A stretch of 36,718 bases of DNA from MED-G78 sp964343355 (GCA_964343355.1 CAYFJC010000008.1:1-36718); one strand, 5' to 3'. Numbered from the stretch's first letter, positions 26,456 to 35,291 are shown. Numbers and translations: made by a program. Notes: generated by a model not told the origin, from the letters alone.

Positions 26456-26472
26456 AGTCAGCTAAAACTCTA
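26453..26472. terminator. possible bidirectional terminator, rpmB / iron-binding gene
   Basis: TAGAGT (26453-26458) and ACTCTA (26467-26472) form a 6-bp inverted repeat across the rpmB stop codon in the convergent space. On the minus strand it is followed by CTTTTT. There is no clear T run on the plus strand. Confidence 0.28.
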
Positions 26473-26489
26473 CCCTACCCTTTAAAAAA

Positions 26490-27488
26490 TTATTTATATT
26501 CTGCTTCTTGAGCTAAAAGAACTGCTTCCTTTTGAAGTGAGCCTAATTTTTCTACCAAAATAAGATCTTCTTTAAAAGATCCCCAGCCTTGAAGAATTTG
26601 ACCAATATCTATTCCATCCATGACAGGAAATTCTTTATTTGCTCCAGCATAGGTTTCTTGAGCCTCTGCAGATGAAAGCCATTCTAGTAGCCTTGTAGCT
26701 TCGACTTTATTTTTAGAAAATTTAGTAACTCCCGCACCAGAAATATTTACATGAGTTCCTCTGCCATCCTGATTTGCCCAATGCAATCTTAGATTAGAAT
26801 ATATAGGATCATCAGCAAGTCTTGCTAAATAATATGTATTGACTATTGTTACACTACATTGCCCAGCAGAGACTGCTTTTAGAACCTGGGTATCGCTTGA
26901 AAATACCTCAGTAGCAAGGTTTTTTACCCATCCTTGAACTGTATTTTTTGTATTCTTATATCCATCTGCATCTATCATGCTCGCAATAAGTGACCTATTG
27001 TAGACTTTAGTTGAGGTTCTTAAACAGAGCTTATTAGCCCATTTTGGATCGGCTAAGTCTTCATAAGAAGAAAGGTCCTCAGCAGAAACCTTGTCAGAGT
27101 TATAAACAATAGTTCTAGCTCTTTTTGATAATCCAAACCATTTGCCGCTAGCATCTCTTAAATGCTCAGGTATGTTTTTATTTAAAATCTTTGAATCTAT
27201 ATCTTCAAGAATTCCTTTTTTACCAGCTTGCCACAAGACTCCAGCATCTACTGTCATAAATATATCAGCTTCTGTCATATCGCCTTCAACTGCAATTCTT
27301 TCCATTAGTTGGGGCGCTTTACCTGAAAGCAATCTAACCTCTATGCCAGTTTTTTCTTTATATTTCGCTAATAAAGGCTCTATAAGCTGCGGCTGTCTGG
27401 ACGTATAAATGGTTAGTAGATCTAAATCTTTTTCCTGGCTACATGAAACCAATAAAACTGAAATGCATAATAGTTGTGAAAATTTCAT
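26490..27488 (-). CDS. ferric iron ABC transporter substrate-binding lipoprotein (FutA/FbpA-like)
   Basis: A 332-residue protein with a lipoprotein signal (QLLCISVLLVSC; lipidated Cys 16) and a class II periplasmic-binding fold. YTSRQPQLIEPLLAKYKEKTG is the standard opening of the FutA/AfuA/FbpA ferric-binding family, and VTIVNTYYLARL holds the paired tyrosines that ligate Fe(III). It should deliver Fe(III) to an ABC permease. No permease or ATPase gene is in this window. A Fur-box-like site lies 27-45 bases upstream of the ATG, so expression is probably iron-repressed. It lies downstream of ubiH but with its own regulatory region. Confidence 0.9.
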   Translation of the reverse strand: MKFSQLLCISVLLVSCSQEKDLDLLTIYTSRQPQLIEPLLAKYKEKTGIEVRLLSGKAPQLMERIAVEGDMTEADIFMTVDAGVLWQAGKKGILEDIDSKILNKNIPEHLRDASGKWFGLSKRARTIVYNSDKVSAEDLSSYEDLADPKWANKLCLRTSTKVYNRSLIASMIDADGYKNTKNTVQGWVKNLATEVFSSDTQVLKAVSAGQCSVTIVNTYYLARLADDPIYSNLRLHWANQDGRGTHVNISGAGVTKFSKNKVEATRLLEWLSSAEAQETYAGANKEFPVMDGIDIGQILQGWGSFKEDLILVEKLGSLQKEAVLLAQEAEYK

Positions 27489-27514
27489 TCTTAAACAATT
27501 AAGTAAATTAATGT

Positions 27515-27533
27515 TCAGATGATAATCATTCTC
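27515..27533. promoter_or_regulatory. Fur box upstream of the iron-binding protein gene
   Basis: The core GATAATCATT (27521-27530) and flanks match 14 of 19 positions of the Fur consensus (GATAATGATAATCATTATC). The location, just upstream of a ferric-iron binding protein gene, supports a real operator. Confidence 0.65.
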
Positions 27534-27554
27534 ATTTAAAAAGCAACTTCTGAA

Positions 27555-28706
27555 TCATAGCTTATGAGATCCTGAAGCATGATTAATAAAAAATACTTTC
27601 ATAAATGCAATCTTATTGAAGAGATTTAGTCCAAGATTTCTTAAAACCTTAATATAAATATTAGTTGAACCAAATAAACCTATAAAACCATCCATAGCCT
27701 TAAGCATAATTTCATTAATCGATTTTCTTCTTAATTCATATTTTTTTAAGACTCTATATGATCCTATCGAATAGCCTTTTTCGAAGGCGGTAATTATTTC
27801 TTCACATAAAATATCTGCATCAGCAAAGCCAAGATTGATTCCTTGACCAGCCAGAGGGTGGATTGAATGCGCTGCATCTCCAACTACAACCACGCCCTCT
27901 TTCATATAAGAATCTAGATGATGATTTGATAAGGGAAAGCTTATAATTTCAGATTCTAATGTAATTTTAGAACTAATATTTGATGTCACTGTGTCTATAT
28001 TTTTACTAACAAAATCATCTATATTTGTATCTTTTATAAGTATATTGGGAACAGACCATACAACTGAGAACATATTTTTGTTTTCATGCTTGATTGGCAT
28101 TAATGCAAAAATTCCTTTGTCAGAGAAAATCTGACTAGCTACAAAATTATTACTAGCTGACTCCTCGCTCGCTAGAAATGTAAAAGCTGTCTGTTTATAG
28201 TCATTATCTTTTGAAATAAAATTTGATAACTGAGCAACTGGGGACTTCCTCCCATCAGAACCGATAAGTAATGAAGTCTTAAGTTCAGTATCATTATTCA
28301 GGGTTATCTTTGTTAATTCTTCTAATTGAGATATTGAGGTAATTTCAGATTCAAACTGAATTGCAGGCTTAGCTAAGTCCTGCATCTTCTTAAAGAGATC
28401 ATTAAACATAGCAACATGCGATAAAGCCTCTTCTCCAACCTCGCTAGCCACAAATTCAATTTTTCCAGAGCCATCTCTGTCTGAGACTTTAATTGTATTG
28501 ACTGATGCAGTCTCAAGCTGAATATCTAGATCTAAAAGAAGTTTATGGGTGCTAGGATTAAGAGAAATAGTTCTAATATTTATTTCTGTTGTTCTAGCTT
28601 CGAAGCCTTTTTCTATAATTAACGAAGGTATTCCCTTTTGTTTTAGTCGCAAGTGAATATAGCAACCAATAATTCCTCCTCCCGAAATTATGACAGGATG
28701 TTTCAT
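27555..28706 (-). CDS. ubiH: FAD-dependent ubiquinone-biosynthesis hydroxylase (UbiH/UbiF/Coq6 family)
   Basis: A 383-residue flavoprotein monooxygenase. The N-terminal dinucleotide fold is GGGIIGCYIHLRLKQKG; SDGRKSPVA is the DG motif; and VGDAAHSIHPLAGQGINLGFADADIL is the second FAD motif that defines the family. These enzymes hydroxylate the ubiquinone ring. Its place directly after pepP (7-base gap) matches the pepP-ubiH-ubiI cluster, favouring ubiH, but ring position is not provable from sequence. ubiI is not next to it. Gene order has pepP upstream and the Fur-regulated gene downstream. Confidence 0.85.
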   Translation of the reverse strand: MKHPVIISGGGIIGCYIHLRLKQKGIPSLIIEKGFEARTTEINIRTISLNPSTHKLLLDLDIQLETASVNTIKVSDRDGSGKIEFVASEVGEEALSHVAMFNDLFKKMQDLAKPAIQFESEITSISQLEELTKITLNNDTELKTSLLIGSDGRKSPVAQLSNFISKDNDYKQTAFTFLASEESASNNFVASQIFSDKGIFALMPIKHENKNMFSVVWSVPNILIKDTNIDDFVSKNIDTVTSNISSKITLESEIISFPLSNHHLDSYMKEGVVVVGDAAHSIHPLAGQGINLGFADADILCEEIITAFEKGYSIGSYRVLKKYELRRKSINEIMLKAMDGFIGLFGSTNIYIKVLRNLGLNLFNKIAFMKVFFINHASGSHKL

Positions 28707-28713
28707 AAGATTA

Positions 28714-30006
28714 TTAGGCCATTAAGGCTTCAATTTCTTTGGGATCAGATGGAACTTTTGCAGTTAAATTAAGATTGCCTGATTCAGTAACTAAAATATC
28801 ATCTTCAATTCTAATTCCAATACCCTTCCATTTATCATCAACGTCAGCATCTTTGCTTATATAAATTCCAGGTTCAACTGTTGTGATCATTCCAGGCTTA
28901 AAACCCATATGCTCGTTATTTTCCATGTAATCACCAGCATCATGAACATCAAGACCTAACCAATGACCAATCTTATGCATATAAAAATCTTTAAAGGCTC
29001 CCTTTTGATGAAGATCATCAACATCTCCCTTAAGAATACCCAGATCAACTAACCCTTTAGTAATTACTTTCTCTGATGCAATTTGAGGATCCATTATATT
29101 ATTGCCAACTTTTACACAATCTGTTGCTGTGCGAAGCGCCTCTAGTACCACGTTGTATACAGCAAGTTGTTCTTCTGAGAACTTCCCACTTATTGGAAAA
29201 GTTCTTGTAATATCTGATGCATACATCTCATATTCACAACCAGCATCTACAAGCAAAAGATCTGACTCATTGAGCTCTTGATTGTTCTCAACATAGTGAA
29301 GGACGCATGCATTATGTCCTCCAGCAACTATGGATGTATAAGCTGCAAAACGGCCACCTTTTTTAGCAAATTCATATAAATACAGCGCCTCAATTGATTG
29401 CTCATTCATTCCAGGCTTCACTGTCTTCATAGCTTCCATATGAGCTTCAGCAGAAATTTCTGCAGCTTGCTTCATTATTTCAATTTCTTCACTATCCTTA
29501 ATTAATCTAAGATTTCCTATTAAGGAAGATCCATCAGCAATATCTATTGCTTTGCTATGCCTATCTTTTGTTCCAGCTTTCTTCATCCAATTGATTACCA
29601 GTTGATCAAAGCCATCTTTTTTTCCAAAGGGATAAAAGACTTTATCCATACCTTGAATTAAATTTGGTAGTTCAGAGTTAATTTCGTCATTATTAAATGC
29701 ACTATCAAAGAAATAATTTTCTTTAGCGCCATCAGGACCCTCTCTAAAGCCATCCCAAATTTCTTTTAATTTATCTTTTCTAGGAACAAAAACTGAAGAT
29801 GTAATCACCCCATTAGTATTTACTATCAGCATAGTTGAGTCTGCTTCACAAAAACCAGATAAGTAATAAAAACTACTGTCCTGCCTGAAGTTATACGAAG
29901 AGTCTGCATTCCTATACTTAAGATCAGCTCCTGGAATAATAATCGTAGAGTTCATAGGCAATAGATTGCCTAATATGTGTCTTCTTTTTTGATATACTTT
30001 GCTCAT
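28714..30006 (-). CDS. pepP: Xaa-Pro aminopeptidase P
   Basis: A 430-residue M24B peptidase removing N-terminal residues that precede proline. N-terminal creatinase-like domain, then the dimetal pita-bread domain: LLVDAGCEYEMYASDITRTFP (two Asp ligands), HKIGHWLGLDVHDAGDY (His), TVEPGIYI (Glu), GIRIEDDI (Glu). On the minus strand TAAAAT ends 7 bases before the ATG without a Shine-Dalgarno. Divergent from the TIGR02449/zapA unit, as in many gammaproteobacteria; the ygfB (UPF0149) gene usual at this spot is missing. Confidence 0.95.
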   Translation of the reverse strand: MSKVYQKRRHILGNLLPMNSTIIIPGADLKYRNADSSYNFRQDSSFYYLSGFCEADSTMLIVNTNGVITSSVFVPRKDKLKEIWDGFREGPDGAKENYFFDSAFNNDEINSELPNLIQGMDKVFYPFGKKDGFDQLVINWMKKAGTKDRHSKAIDIADGSSLIGNLRLIKDSEEIEIMKQAAEISAEAHMEAMKTVKPGMNEQSIEALYLYEFAKKGGRFAAYTSIVAGGHNACVLHYVENNQELNESDLLLVDAGCEYEMYASDITRTFPISGKFSEEQLAVYNVVLEALRTATDCVKVGNNIMDPQIASEKVITKGLVDLGILKGDVDDLHQKGAFKDFYMHKIGHWLGLDVHDAGDYMENNEHMGFKPGMITTVEPGIYISKDADVDDKWKGIGIRIEDDILVTESGNLNLTAKVPSDPKEIEALMA

Positions 30007-30013
30007 AATATTA

Positions 30014-30019
30014 ATTTTA
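30014..30019 (-). promoter_or_regulatory. -10 box of pepP
   Basis: TAAAAT on the minus strand, 7 bases upstream of the pepP ATG. It fits the leaderless layout seen at putA and erpA. Confidence 0.35.
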
Positions 30020-30070
30020 CTCTTTTAAATTAAACTTCCCAACTACTGTTGGTGGATTTAAACCAAAAAC

Positions 30071-30283
30071 ATGAATGAGTCTGAAGAAACAACAATTCTA
30101 AATAACCTAAAAATGAAGCTCGGTAAACTTATCAGTAAATTTGATGAGCAAAAGGGAATTATTGATTCATATGTTAAAAGAGAAAGAGACTGGAAGACAT
30201 CCAAGCTTGAATTCACTAAAGAAATCAATTCATTAAATGAGCAAATAGCTGAATTAAATAAAGAGGCAGATGCTGATGAGTGA
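30071..30283 (+). CDS. small coiled-coil protein (TIGR02449-like)
   Basis: A 70-residue, highly charged helical protein with heptad-type spacing over most of its length (LKMKLGKLISKFDEQKG, LEFTKEINSLNEQIAELNKE). Small coiled-coil proteins of the TIGR02449 family sit at this place, just upstream of zapA, in pseudomonads and relatives, and resemble ZapB in shape. Function unknown; a role in division-ring assembly with ZapA is inference from location. Its end overlaps zapA by 8 bases. Confidence 0.75.
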   Translation: MNESEETTILNNLKMKLGKLISKFDEQKGIIDSYVKRERDWKTSKLEFTKEINSLNEQIAELNKEADADE

Positions 30284-30548
30284 AATGGAAGTAGTCGCAT
30301 TAAAGATTTTTGGAAGAGAAATTAAGCTCTCCTGTCCTGCAGAAGAAAAAAATGCCTTGTTGGAAGCAGCAGAACTTTTAAATTCTGAATTAGATGGAAT
30401 TGATAATAAAAGTAATGCTTTAATACTTGCAGGATTAAGTCTGGCTAATAAATTTCTTCAAAATGAAAATGCTTCATCGACTAATGCTGAGGATGAAAGT
30501 GCCATGCAGGATATGCTTCAAAGTATCGAAGAAGTTCTAGAAAGTTAA
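30276..30548 (+). CDS. zapA: cell division protein ZapA
   Basis: About 90 residues. The N-terminal strand VVALKIFGREIKLSCPAEEKNALLEAAELLNSE fits the ZapA domain and the C-terminal helix ends in MLQSIEEVLES. ZapA cross-links FtsZ filaments at the division ring. Three in-frame ATGs are close (30270, 30276, 30285); the middle one (MSEMEVVAL) was chosen because it lies in a compact ATGAGTGA overlap with the upstream gene. Followed by 6S RNA and fau, the widely conserved order. Confidence 0.88.
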   Translation: MSEMEVVALKIFGREIKLSCPAEEKNALLEAAELLNSELDGIDNKSNALILAGLSLANKFLQNENASSTNAEDESAMQDMLQSIEEVLES

Positions 30549-30578
30549 TATTCTACTTTTCATAATAATTAATTAATT

Positions 30579-30584
30579 TATAAT
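30579..30584 (+). promoter_or_regulatory. -10 box of ssrS
   Basis: A perfect TATAAT about 7 bases upstream of the 6S RNA 5' end inferred from the closing stem. No good -35 hexamer is evident. Confidence 0.45.
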
Positions 30585-30590
30585 AACTAT

Positions 30591-30779
30591 ACATTCTGGT
30601 TCATTTGCCAATGTGTTAATTAATTTTGAACCGATATTAAATTATCTGGTGATAATCCAATGTCGTTGTTGAGCATTACCTCCTTAGAGGGAAGCCTGAT
30701 TCGATATGAAGTTCACCACCTGTCCTTTCGGTTCAGGTATAGCACATAGCGGTGAATTGGTTTGTCGAATTTTAGAATC
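30591..30779 (+). ncRNA. ssrS: 6S RNA
   Basis: A 234-base non-coding stretch between zapA and fau, the standard 6S locus. Recognisable landmarks in order: GTTGTTGAGCATTACC, CCTTAGAGGGAAGCCT, GTTCACC, a CCTTTCGG-type apical turn, and GGTGAATTGG. They parallel the 3' half of E. coli 6S (GTGAGCATG, CGAGAAGCCT, TTCACC). The ends pair: ATTCT near 30592 with AGAAT near 30774, then GCCAAT near 30607 with ATTGGT near 30755. 6S mimics open promoter DNA and sequesters sigma-70 RNA polymerase in stationary phase. Ends are approximate. fau starts 4 bases later, so the RNA is probably processed from an ssrS-fau transcript, as known in E. coli. Confidence 0.85.
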
Positions 30780-30782
30780 TAA

Positions 30783-31346
30783 ATGAAAGTTAAAATTAGA
30801 AAATATCTTAAGCATCAACTATCTGTATTATCTGATAAAGAAGTTTTAGAAAAATCAGCGAAGATTCAGTTAAAGCTACTTAAGTATTGTGATGCTTATA
30901 AAAATAAGAATTGCCTTATTTATAAGTCTTCAAAAAATGAAGTTCTAATTGATGAGATTGAAAAAAATTTAATTTTAAATGGTAACAATGTATTTCTTCC
31001 AAAAATTATGGATGGAAATAATCTTTGTTTTAATAAATTAGTTGTTCATAAAAACTTAATATTAAATAAATTTAATATCTTAGAATCACCTGCAGCAGAG
31101 TTAATTGAAGTTTGTAGTTTAGATCTTATTATTCTTCCTTTAATTGGAATAGATAAAAACGGTTTTAGGCTGGGTCATGGGGGTGGTTATTACGATAGAG
31201 GTCTAGAAGATATTTTTAATCTTTCTGATAAACCCTTAATTATTGGTCTTGGTTATGATTTCCAATATACCGATGAAGATTTTGGCAAATCGCATGATAT
31301 TAAGCTTGATTTAATGATTACAGACAAAAGAATTATTAATTTTTAA
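30783..31346 (+). CDS. fau: 5-formyltetrahydrofolate cyclo-ligase
   Basis: A 187-residue enzyme converting 5-formyl-THF to 5,10-methenyl-THF with ATP. Seen: the basic start KIRKYLKHQLSVLS, YKSSKNEVLIDEIEK, and the signature PLIGIDKNGFRLGHGGGYYDRGLE with a Gly-rich phosphate loop. It lies directly after 6S RNA (E. coli ygfA), which in E. coli links it to persistence and biofilm phenotypes. Confidence 0.93.
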   Translation: MKVKIRKYLKHQLSVLSDKEVLEKSAKIQLKLLKYCDAYKNKNCLIYKSSKNEVLIDEIEKNLILNGNNVFLPKIMDGNNLCFNKLVVHKNLILNKFNILESPAAELIEVCSLDLIILPLIGIDKNGFRLGHGGGYYDRGLEDIFNLSDKPLIIGLGYDFQYTDEDFGKSHDIKLDLMITDKRIINF

Positions 31347-31439
31347 AGACGCTAATAAATATAACTGCAATATATACCCAGTATTAGTTTATAAAATAAA
31401 CATAAGTAGATAAAATACACCGCTTATGGAAATTATTAA

Positions 31440-33713
31440 TTGAAAAATTTATTTGTAGCTCTATCTCTTCTCTTGTCATTTGAAGTTCATTCTCTAAATA
31501 TAGATGGGGTTTTGGACGAATCTGAGTGGCAACAAGCTCAATCATTTTCAACATTCTACGAAGTTTATCCATTCACATTAAATCTCTCTGAAAATCAAAC
31601 CATGGTAAAAATTTTTACTAATGAAGATGGTATATACATTGGCTTTATAAATACACAGGACCCTTCAACTATGGGTTCTTACAAACATGTTCGCGATGAA
31701 TGGAATACTAAAACCGACAGGAATGCATTTGTTGTAGATTTTGATGGTGATGGCAATACTGCATATACCTTTATGCTTTCATTGGGTAATTCATTTCTTG
31801 ATTCAACGATTCGTAATGGAAATAACCAAAGTTACGATTGGGATGGAGACTGGGTTGGCGCTACAAAAATTAATAATGACAATTGGGTTTCTGAAATATT
31901 TATCCCATGGTCTATAGGCAATATGATTCCTGTAGATGGAAAACGTGAAATAAAATTTGGAGCATTTCGGTATAACGCAAAAGAGGGAGCACTCAGCGGA
32001 ACTGCTAAAACTCATCCAGAAAGAAATAAATATATGTACCAACTTGATAAGTTGGTAATAGATAGCTTTCCTGTAAAGAGTAATATTAATTATTTTCCAT
32101 ATATTGCTGCTGCTAAAGACTCAATTACTAACAACGAAATAAATAAAGTTGGTGTTGAAATTTTTTATAACACAGGAACAGGCAAACAAATTAATGCAAC
32201 TATTAATCCAGACTTTGGCCAAGTTGAAAGTGATAATGTTGTGGTTAATTTCTCTGCTGAAGAAACCCTTTATGGTGAAAAAAGAGCTTTCTTTAATGAA
32301 AATCAAACACTTTTTGATATTACTGACAGAGAAAGATTAAAGGTGATGCATACCAGAAGGATTGGATCAAAGCCTTCATACAATTGTAGCCAATCAGATA
32401 ATGAGGATCTGTGTAACGATTCTAAACAGGAATATTCAGACCTTGATTACGCCCTTAGATATACACAAAAGGAAGGTGGTACAGAATATGGTTTCTTTAC
32501 TGCAAGTGAGCAAGATGAAGATTTTTCACTGGGTAGATCTTATTATGCTGCGCGAGTAAAAAAAGAAAATAATAATAAAACTCTTGGTTATATGGTCACC
32601 TTCACTGATGATCCAATATTAAATAGAACTGCGATGGTCAATGCGATTGATTATGACAATATTGTTAATGATAAATTAAGAATCAATTCTATATTGCTTC
32701 ATGCGGATGCTGGTGATCAGTCATCGGTAGGTTTTAAAGGCGGAATGAGATTTAAGCCCAACAAAGACGATAATCATAGTCTTGGGTTTCATTACTATGG
32801 TGATGATCTAAATATAAATGATATGGGCTATCTGCAAAAGAATGATTGGATTTCTTTAGGTGGTAGATCTTCTTTTGAAAGATATTTTGATGAGAATTCT
32901 AAGTTTGAAAATATAGAATACTCTGTAAGATATGGTCATCATACTGATACCAATGGAAATAGTAATCCTTCTTATATAAATCCAAAAATTGAATTAGGCT
33001 TCAAAGATACATCATCCATGCATTTTTGGACTAGCTTTGAGTCATCTGGAAAAAATACAACTATTACAAGAAAGTATATTGATTCTCCATTTATAAAGAT
33101 GCCCTATAGATATAATTATGGTGGGGCTTTTGAGTCAAAAAATTATTCTAACTTTGCCTATTCCCTTAAGATGAATTTTGAAAGAGGTGGTAAAAATAAT
33201 GCTTGGAATTCTGATGGTTATAAAAAAACCTGGATGGAAGCTGCATACGGTTTTTTTCCAACTGATTATTTGACTATGTCGATAGGATTTAGTCTTAGAG
33301 ATCAAAAAGAGTGGCTAAAATGGATAGATGCAAACCACCTTGCTGCATATGATGCTACTGAAAAATTCTTAATCTTTAACTTAAATTACTTTAAAGGTAA
33401 TAAGCATGAGCTAAGATTTAAGGCGCAATTTGTTGCAGTAGATGCATCTAACCCTACTAGTTTAATGTCTAATCAAAATGGCTATCTTTCTTTAAGCGAA
33501 AGAGAAGTAAGTGGGTTTAATGTAGGTGAAGCTGCCATACAAATTAGATACAAATATGAACTAGCATCTCTTTCTAATTTATATATTGTTTATAGTCAGG
33601 GTGGAAATATTTATGAAGAAAACATAAATTCTGACAGTCGTTCTATAGTTCAAGACTCTTGGAGTAATCCGTCAGGTAAAATTTTTGCTATAAAGCTTAG
33701 ATTAAGATTCTAG
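31440..33713 (+). CDS. DUF5916/CBM9-like outer-membrane protein
   Basis: A 757-residue secreted protein with a signal peptide (about 1-18, LFVALSLLLSFEVHS). Residues about 20-190 resemble a family 9 carbohydrate-binding module (IDGVLDESEWQQAQ, VKIFTNEDGIYIGF, DRNAFVVDFDGDGNTAYTF, WVSEIFIPWSIG). The rest is rich in alternating aromatic strands (YALRYTQKEGGTEYGF, SLGFHYYGDDLNINDMGYLQ) and ends in KLRLRF, typical of an outer-membrane beta-barrel. This architecture is DUF5916. Function unknown; polysaccharide binding or uptake is a guess. It starts at TTG; a five-codon ORF (MEIIN) ends on top of that start. Confidence 0.75.
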   Translation: MKNLFVALSLLLSFEVHSLNIDGVLDESEWQQAQSFSTFYEVYPFTLNLSENQTMVKIFTNEDGIYIGFINTQDPSTMGSYKHVRDEWNTKTDRNAFVVDFDGDGNTAYTFMLSLGNSFLDSTIRNGNNQSYDWDGDWVGATKINNDNWVSEIFIPWSIGNMIPVDGKREIKFGAFRYNAKEGALSGTAKTHPERNKYMYQLDKLVIDSFPVKSNINYFPYIAAAKDSITNNEINKVGVEIFYNTGTGKQINATINPDFGQVESDNVVVNFSAEETLYGEKRAFFNENQTLFDITDRERLKVMHTRRIGSKPSYNCSQSDNEDLCNDSKQEYSDLDYALRYTQKEGGTEYGFFTASEQDEDFSLGRSYYAARVKKENNNKTLGYMVTFTDDPILNRTAMVNAIDYDNIVNDKLRINSILLHADAGDQSSVGFKGGMRFKPNKDDNHSLGFHYYGDDLNINDMGYLQKNDWISLGGRSSFERYFDENSKFENIEYSVRYGHHTDTNGNSNPSYINPKIELGFKDTSSMHFWTSFESSGKNTTITRKYIDSPFIKMPYRYNYGGAFESKNYSNFAYSLKMNFERGGKNNAWNSDGYKKTWMEAAYGFFPTDYLTMSIGFSLRDQKEWLKWIDANHLAAYDATEKFLIFNLNYFKGNKHELRFKAQFVAVDASNPTSLMSNQNGYLSLSEREVSGFNVGEAAIQIRYKYELASLSNLYIVYSQGGNIYEENINSDSRSIVQDSWSNPSGKIFAIKLRLRF

Positions 33714-33719
33714 AATTTA

Positions 33720-35267
33720 TTATCTTAAAAAATCTTGGTAGGCGTTGTTTGAGGTTTCTTCAATAAAACTATAATCAGATGTTTTTAAATGCTTTTCAAG
33801 CTTTTTACCATTAGTGTTGCTGTCTTGAATACCAATAAGAACTTTAGCAAAAGCCGCTCCAAGATTCCTGTAGTGGAATAAAGAAATATTCCAGTTGGCT
33901 CCAAAATCTTTTAAAAAGTTTATTAATGCATCAGGTTTTTGTGGAAACTCACTTCTAAAAATACGCTCTGAGCTTTCATCTATACCTAGATTATTTCTTC
34001 CGCCAACCATATGACGCAAGTGATCATTTGAAATTTCATTTCTTGTTAAATCATTAAATTTAAATTTAGATTTTTTTAGCTTATCTTTCAAAACTTTAAA
34101 TGATTCTTCTGTTTTAGTTTTAATGCCAACAAGAACAAAAGCTTTTCTGTTGTCAGCCATTCTATAATTAAATTCTGTTATTTGAGCTTTACCAAAAACT
34201 CTACAAAGCTTTAAAAAGCTACCTGGTTTTTCTGGAATCTGAATGCTTAAGATTTTTTCTCTATTTTCTCCAAGCTCTGATCTTTCGACGATATAACTTA
34301 ATCTTTCAAAATTAACATTAGCTCCGGTACTTATTGCTAAAAGTTTTTTACCTTTGATTTTTTTACTATATTTTTTTAATCCAGCTAACGCTAGTGCTCC
34401 TGCTGGCTCTGACAGAACTCGAGTATCTTCAAATATGTCTTTAACAGCTGCGCATACCTCATCAACACTAACAGTAATTACGCCATCTACGCATTCTTTA
34501 ATAACATCAAAATTATTCTTACCGATTTGTTCTACTGCAACACCATCTGCAAATAAGCCAACCTCTCTTAATCTGACCCTTTTATCAAATTTAACTGCTT
34601 CAAGTAAACATGCTGAATCTTCAACCTCTACACCATAGATTTTTACTTTTTTTGTATGTTGCGCTACCCATGCTGAGACACCAGCTAGTAATCCGCCACC
34701 GCCAACTGGAACAAAGATTGCGTCATATTCATCATCTGTTTCTAATATTTCTTGGCCTACCGTTCCCTGTCCAGCGATCGTGTATTGATCATCAAAGGGA
34801 TGAATAAACTCAAGCTTTTTAATTTTTGCCAGCTTCAGAGCGGCTTTAACAGCTTGATTGAAGTTATCGCCTTCTAAAATAATCTTAGCGCCAAAGTTTT
34901 TAACTGACCTGACTTTTATGTCAGGCGTGGTTACAGGCATAACTATTAGGCATGGTATTTTTAATTTTTTGCATGCAAAAGCTACGCCTTGAGCATGGTT
35001 ACCTGCAGAAGCTGCTATGACGCCTTTCTTTTTTTGAGCTGGCGTTAGGCTGGTAATTTTATTATATGCGCCCCTACTTTTGAATGAAAAAATAGGCTGG
35101 AGATCTTCCCTTTTTAAAAAAACTTCGTTATTTATTTTTGCTGTCATATTTGTAGCAAAAGTAACTGGGGTCTTTATAGAAACATCATAAACCTTAGCCT
35201 CTTTAATGAGTTGTAGGTATTTTTTAGAATGCTTGAAGCTTCCTGTTTTATTTATTTTTAATCTCAA
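33720..35267 (-). CDS. ilvA: threonine ammonia-lyase, biosynthetic
   Basis: A 515-residue PLP enzyme catalysing the first isoleucine step, threonine to 2-oxobutanoate. The PLP lysine is Lys63 (FSFKSRGAYNK); ASAGNHAQGVAFACK, VPVGGGGLLAG and AISTGANVNFERL follow. Residues about 345-515 hold two ACT-like regulatory domains (IPEKPGSFLKLCR, FPQKPDALINFL), as in the isoleucine-inhibited biosynthetic form. The start is TTG, since no ATG precedes the fold; its TATAAT is shared, on the other strand, with rpiA. No attenuator was found. Confidence 0.95.
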   Translation of the reverse strand: MRLKINKTGSFKHSKKYLQLIKEAKVYDVSIKTPVTFATNMTAKINNEVFLKREDLQPIFSFKSRGAYNKITSLTPAQKKKGVIAASAGNHAQGVAFACKKLKIPCLIVMPVTTPDIKVRSVKNFGAKIILEGDNFNQAVKAALKLAKIKKLEFIHPFDDQYTIAGQGTVGQEILETDDEYDAIFVPVGGGGLLAGVSAWVAQHTKKVKIYGVEVEDSACLLEAVKFDKRVRLREVGLFADGVAVEQIGKNNFDVIKECVDGVITVSVDEVCAAVKDIFEDTRVLSEPAGALALAGLKKYSKKIKGKKLLAISTGANVNFERLSYIVERSELGENREKILSIQIPEKPGSFLKLCRVFGKAQITEFNYRMADNRKAFVLVGIKTKTEESFKVLKDKLKKSKFKFNDLTRNEISNDHLRHMVGGRNNLGIDESSERIFRSEFPQKPDALINFLKDFGANWNISLFHYRNLGAAFAKVLIGIQDSNTNGKKLEKHLKTSDYSFIEETSNNAYQDFLR

Positions 35268-35291
35268 TGTAATAGTTTTGTTAATTTCCAG

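Noticed and set aside
31384..31400. GTTTATAAAATAAAC inverted repeat after fau as terminator
   Set aside because: Six A/T-dominated pairs with a 3-base loop and no T run; indistinguishable from AT-rich background.
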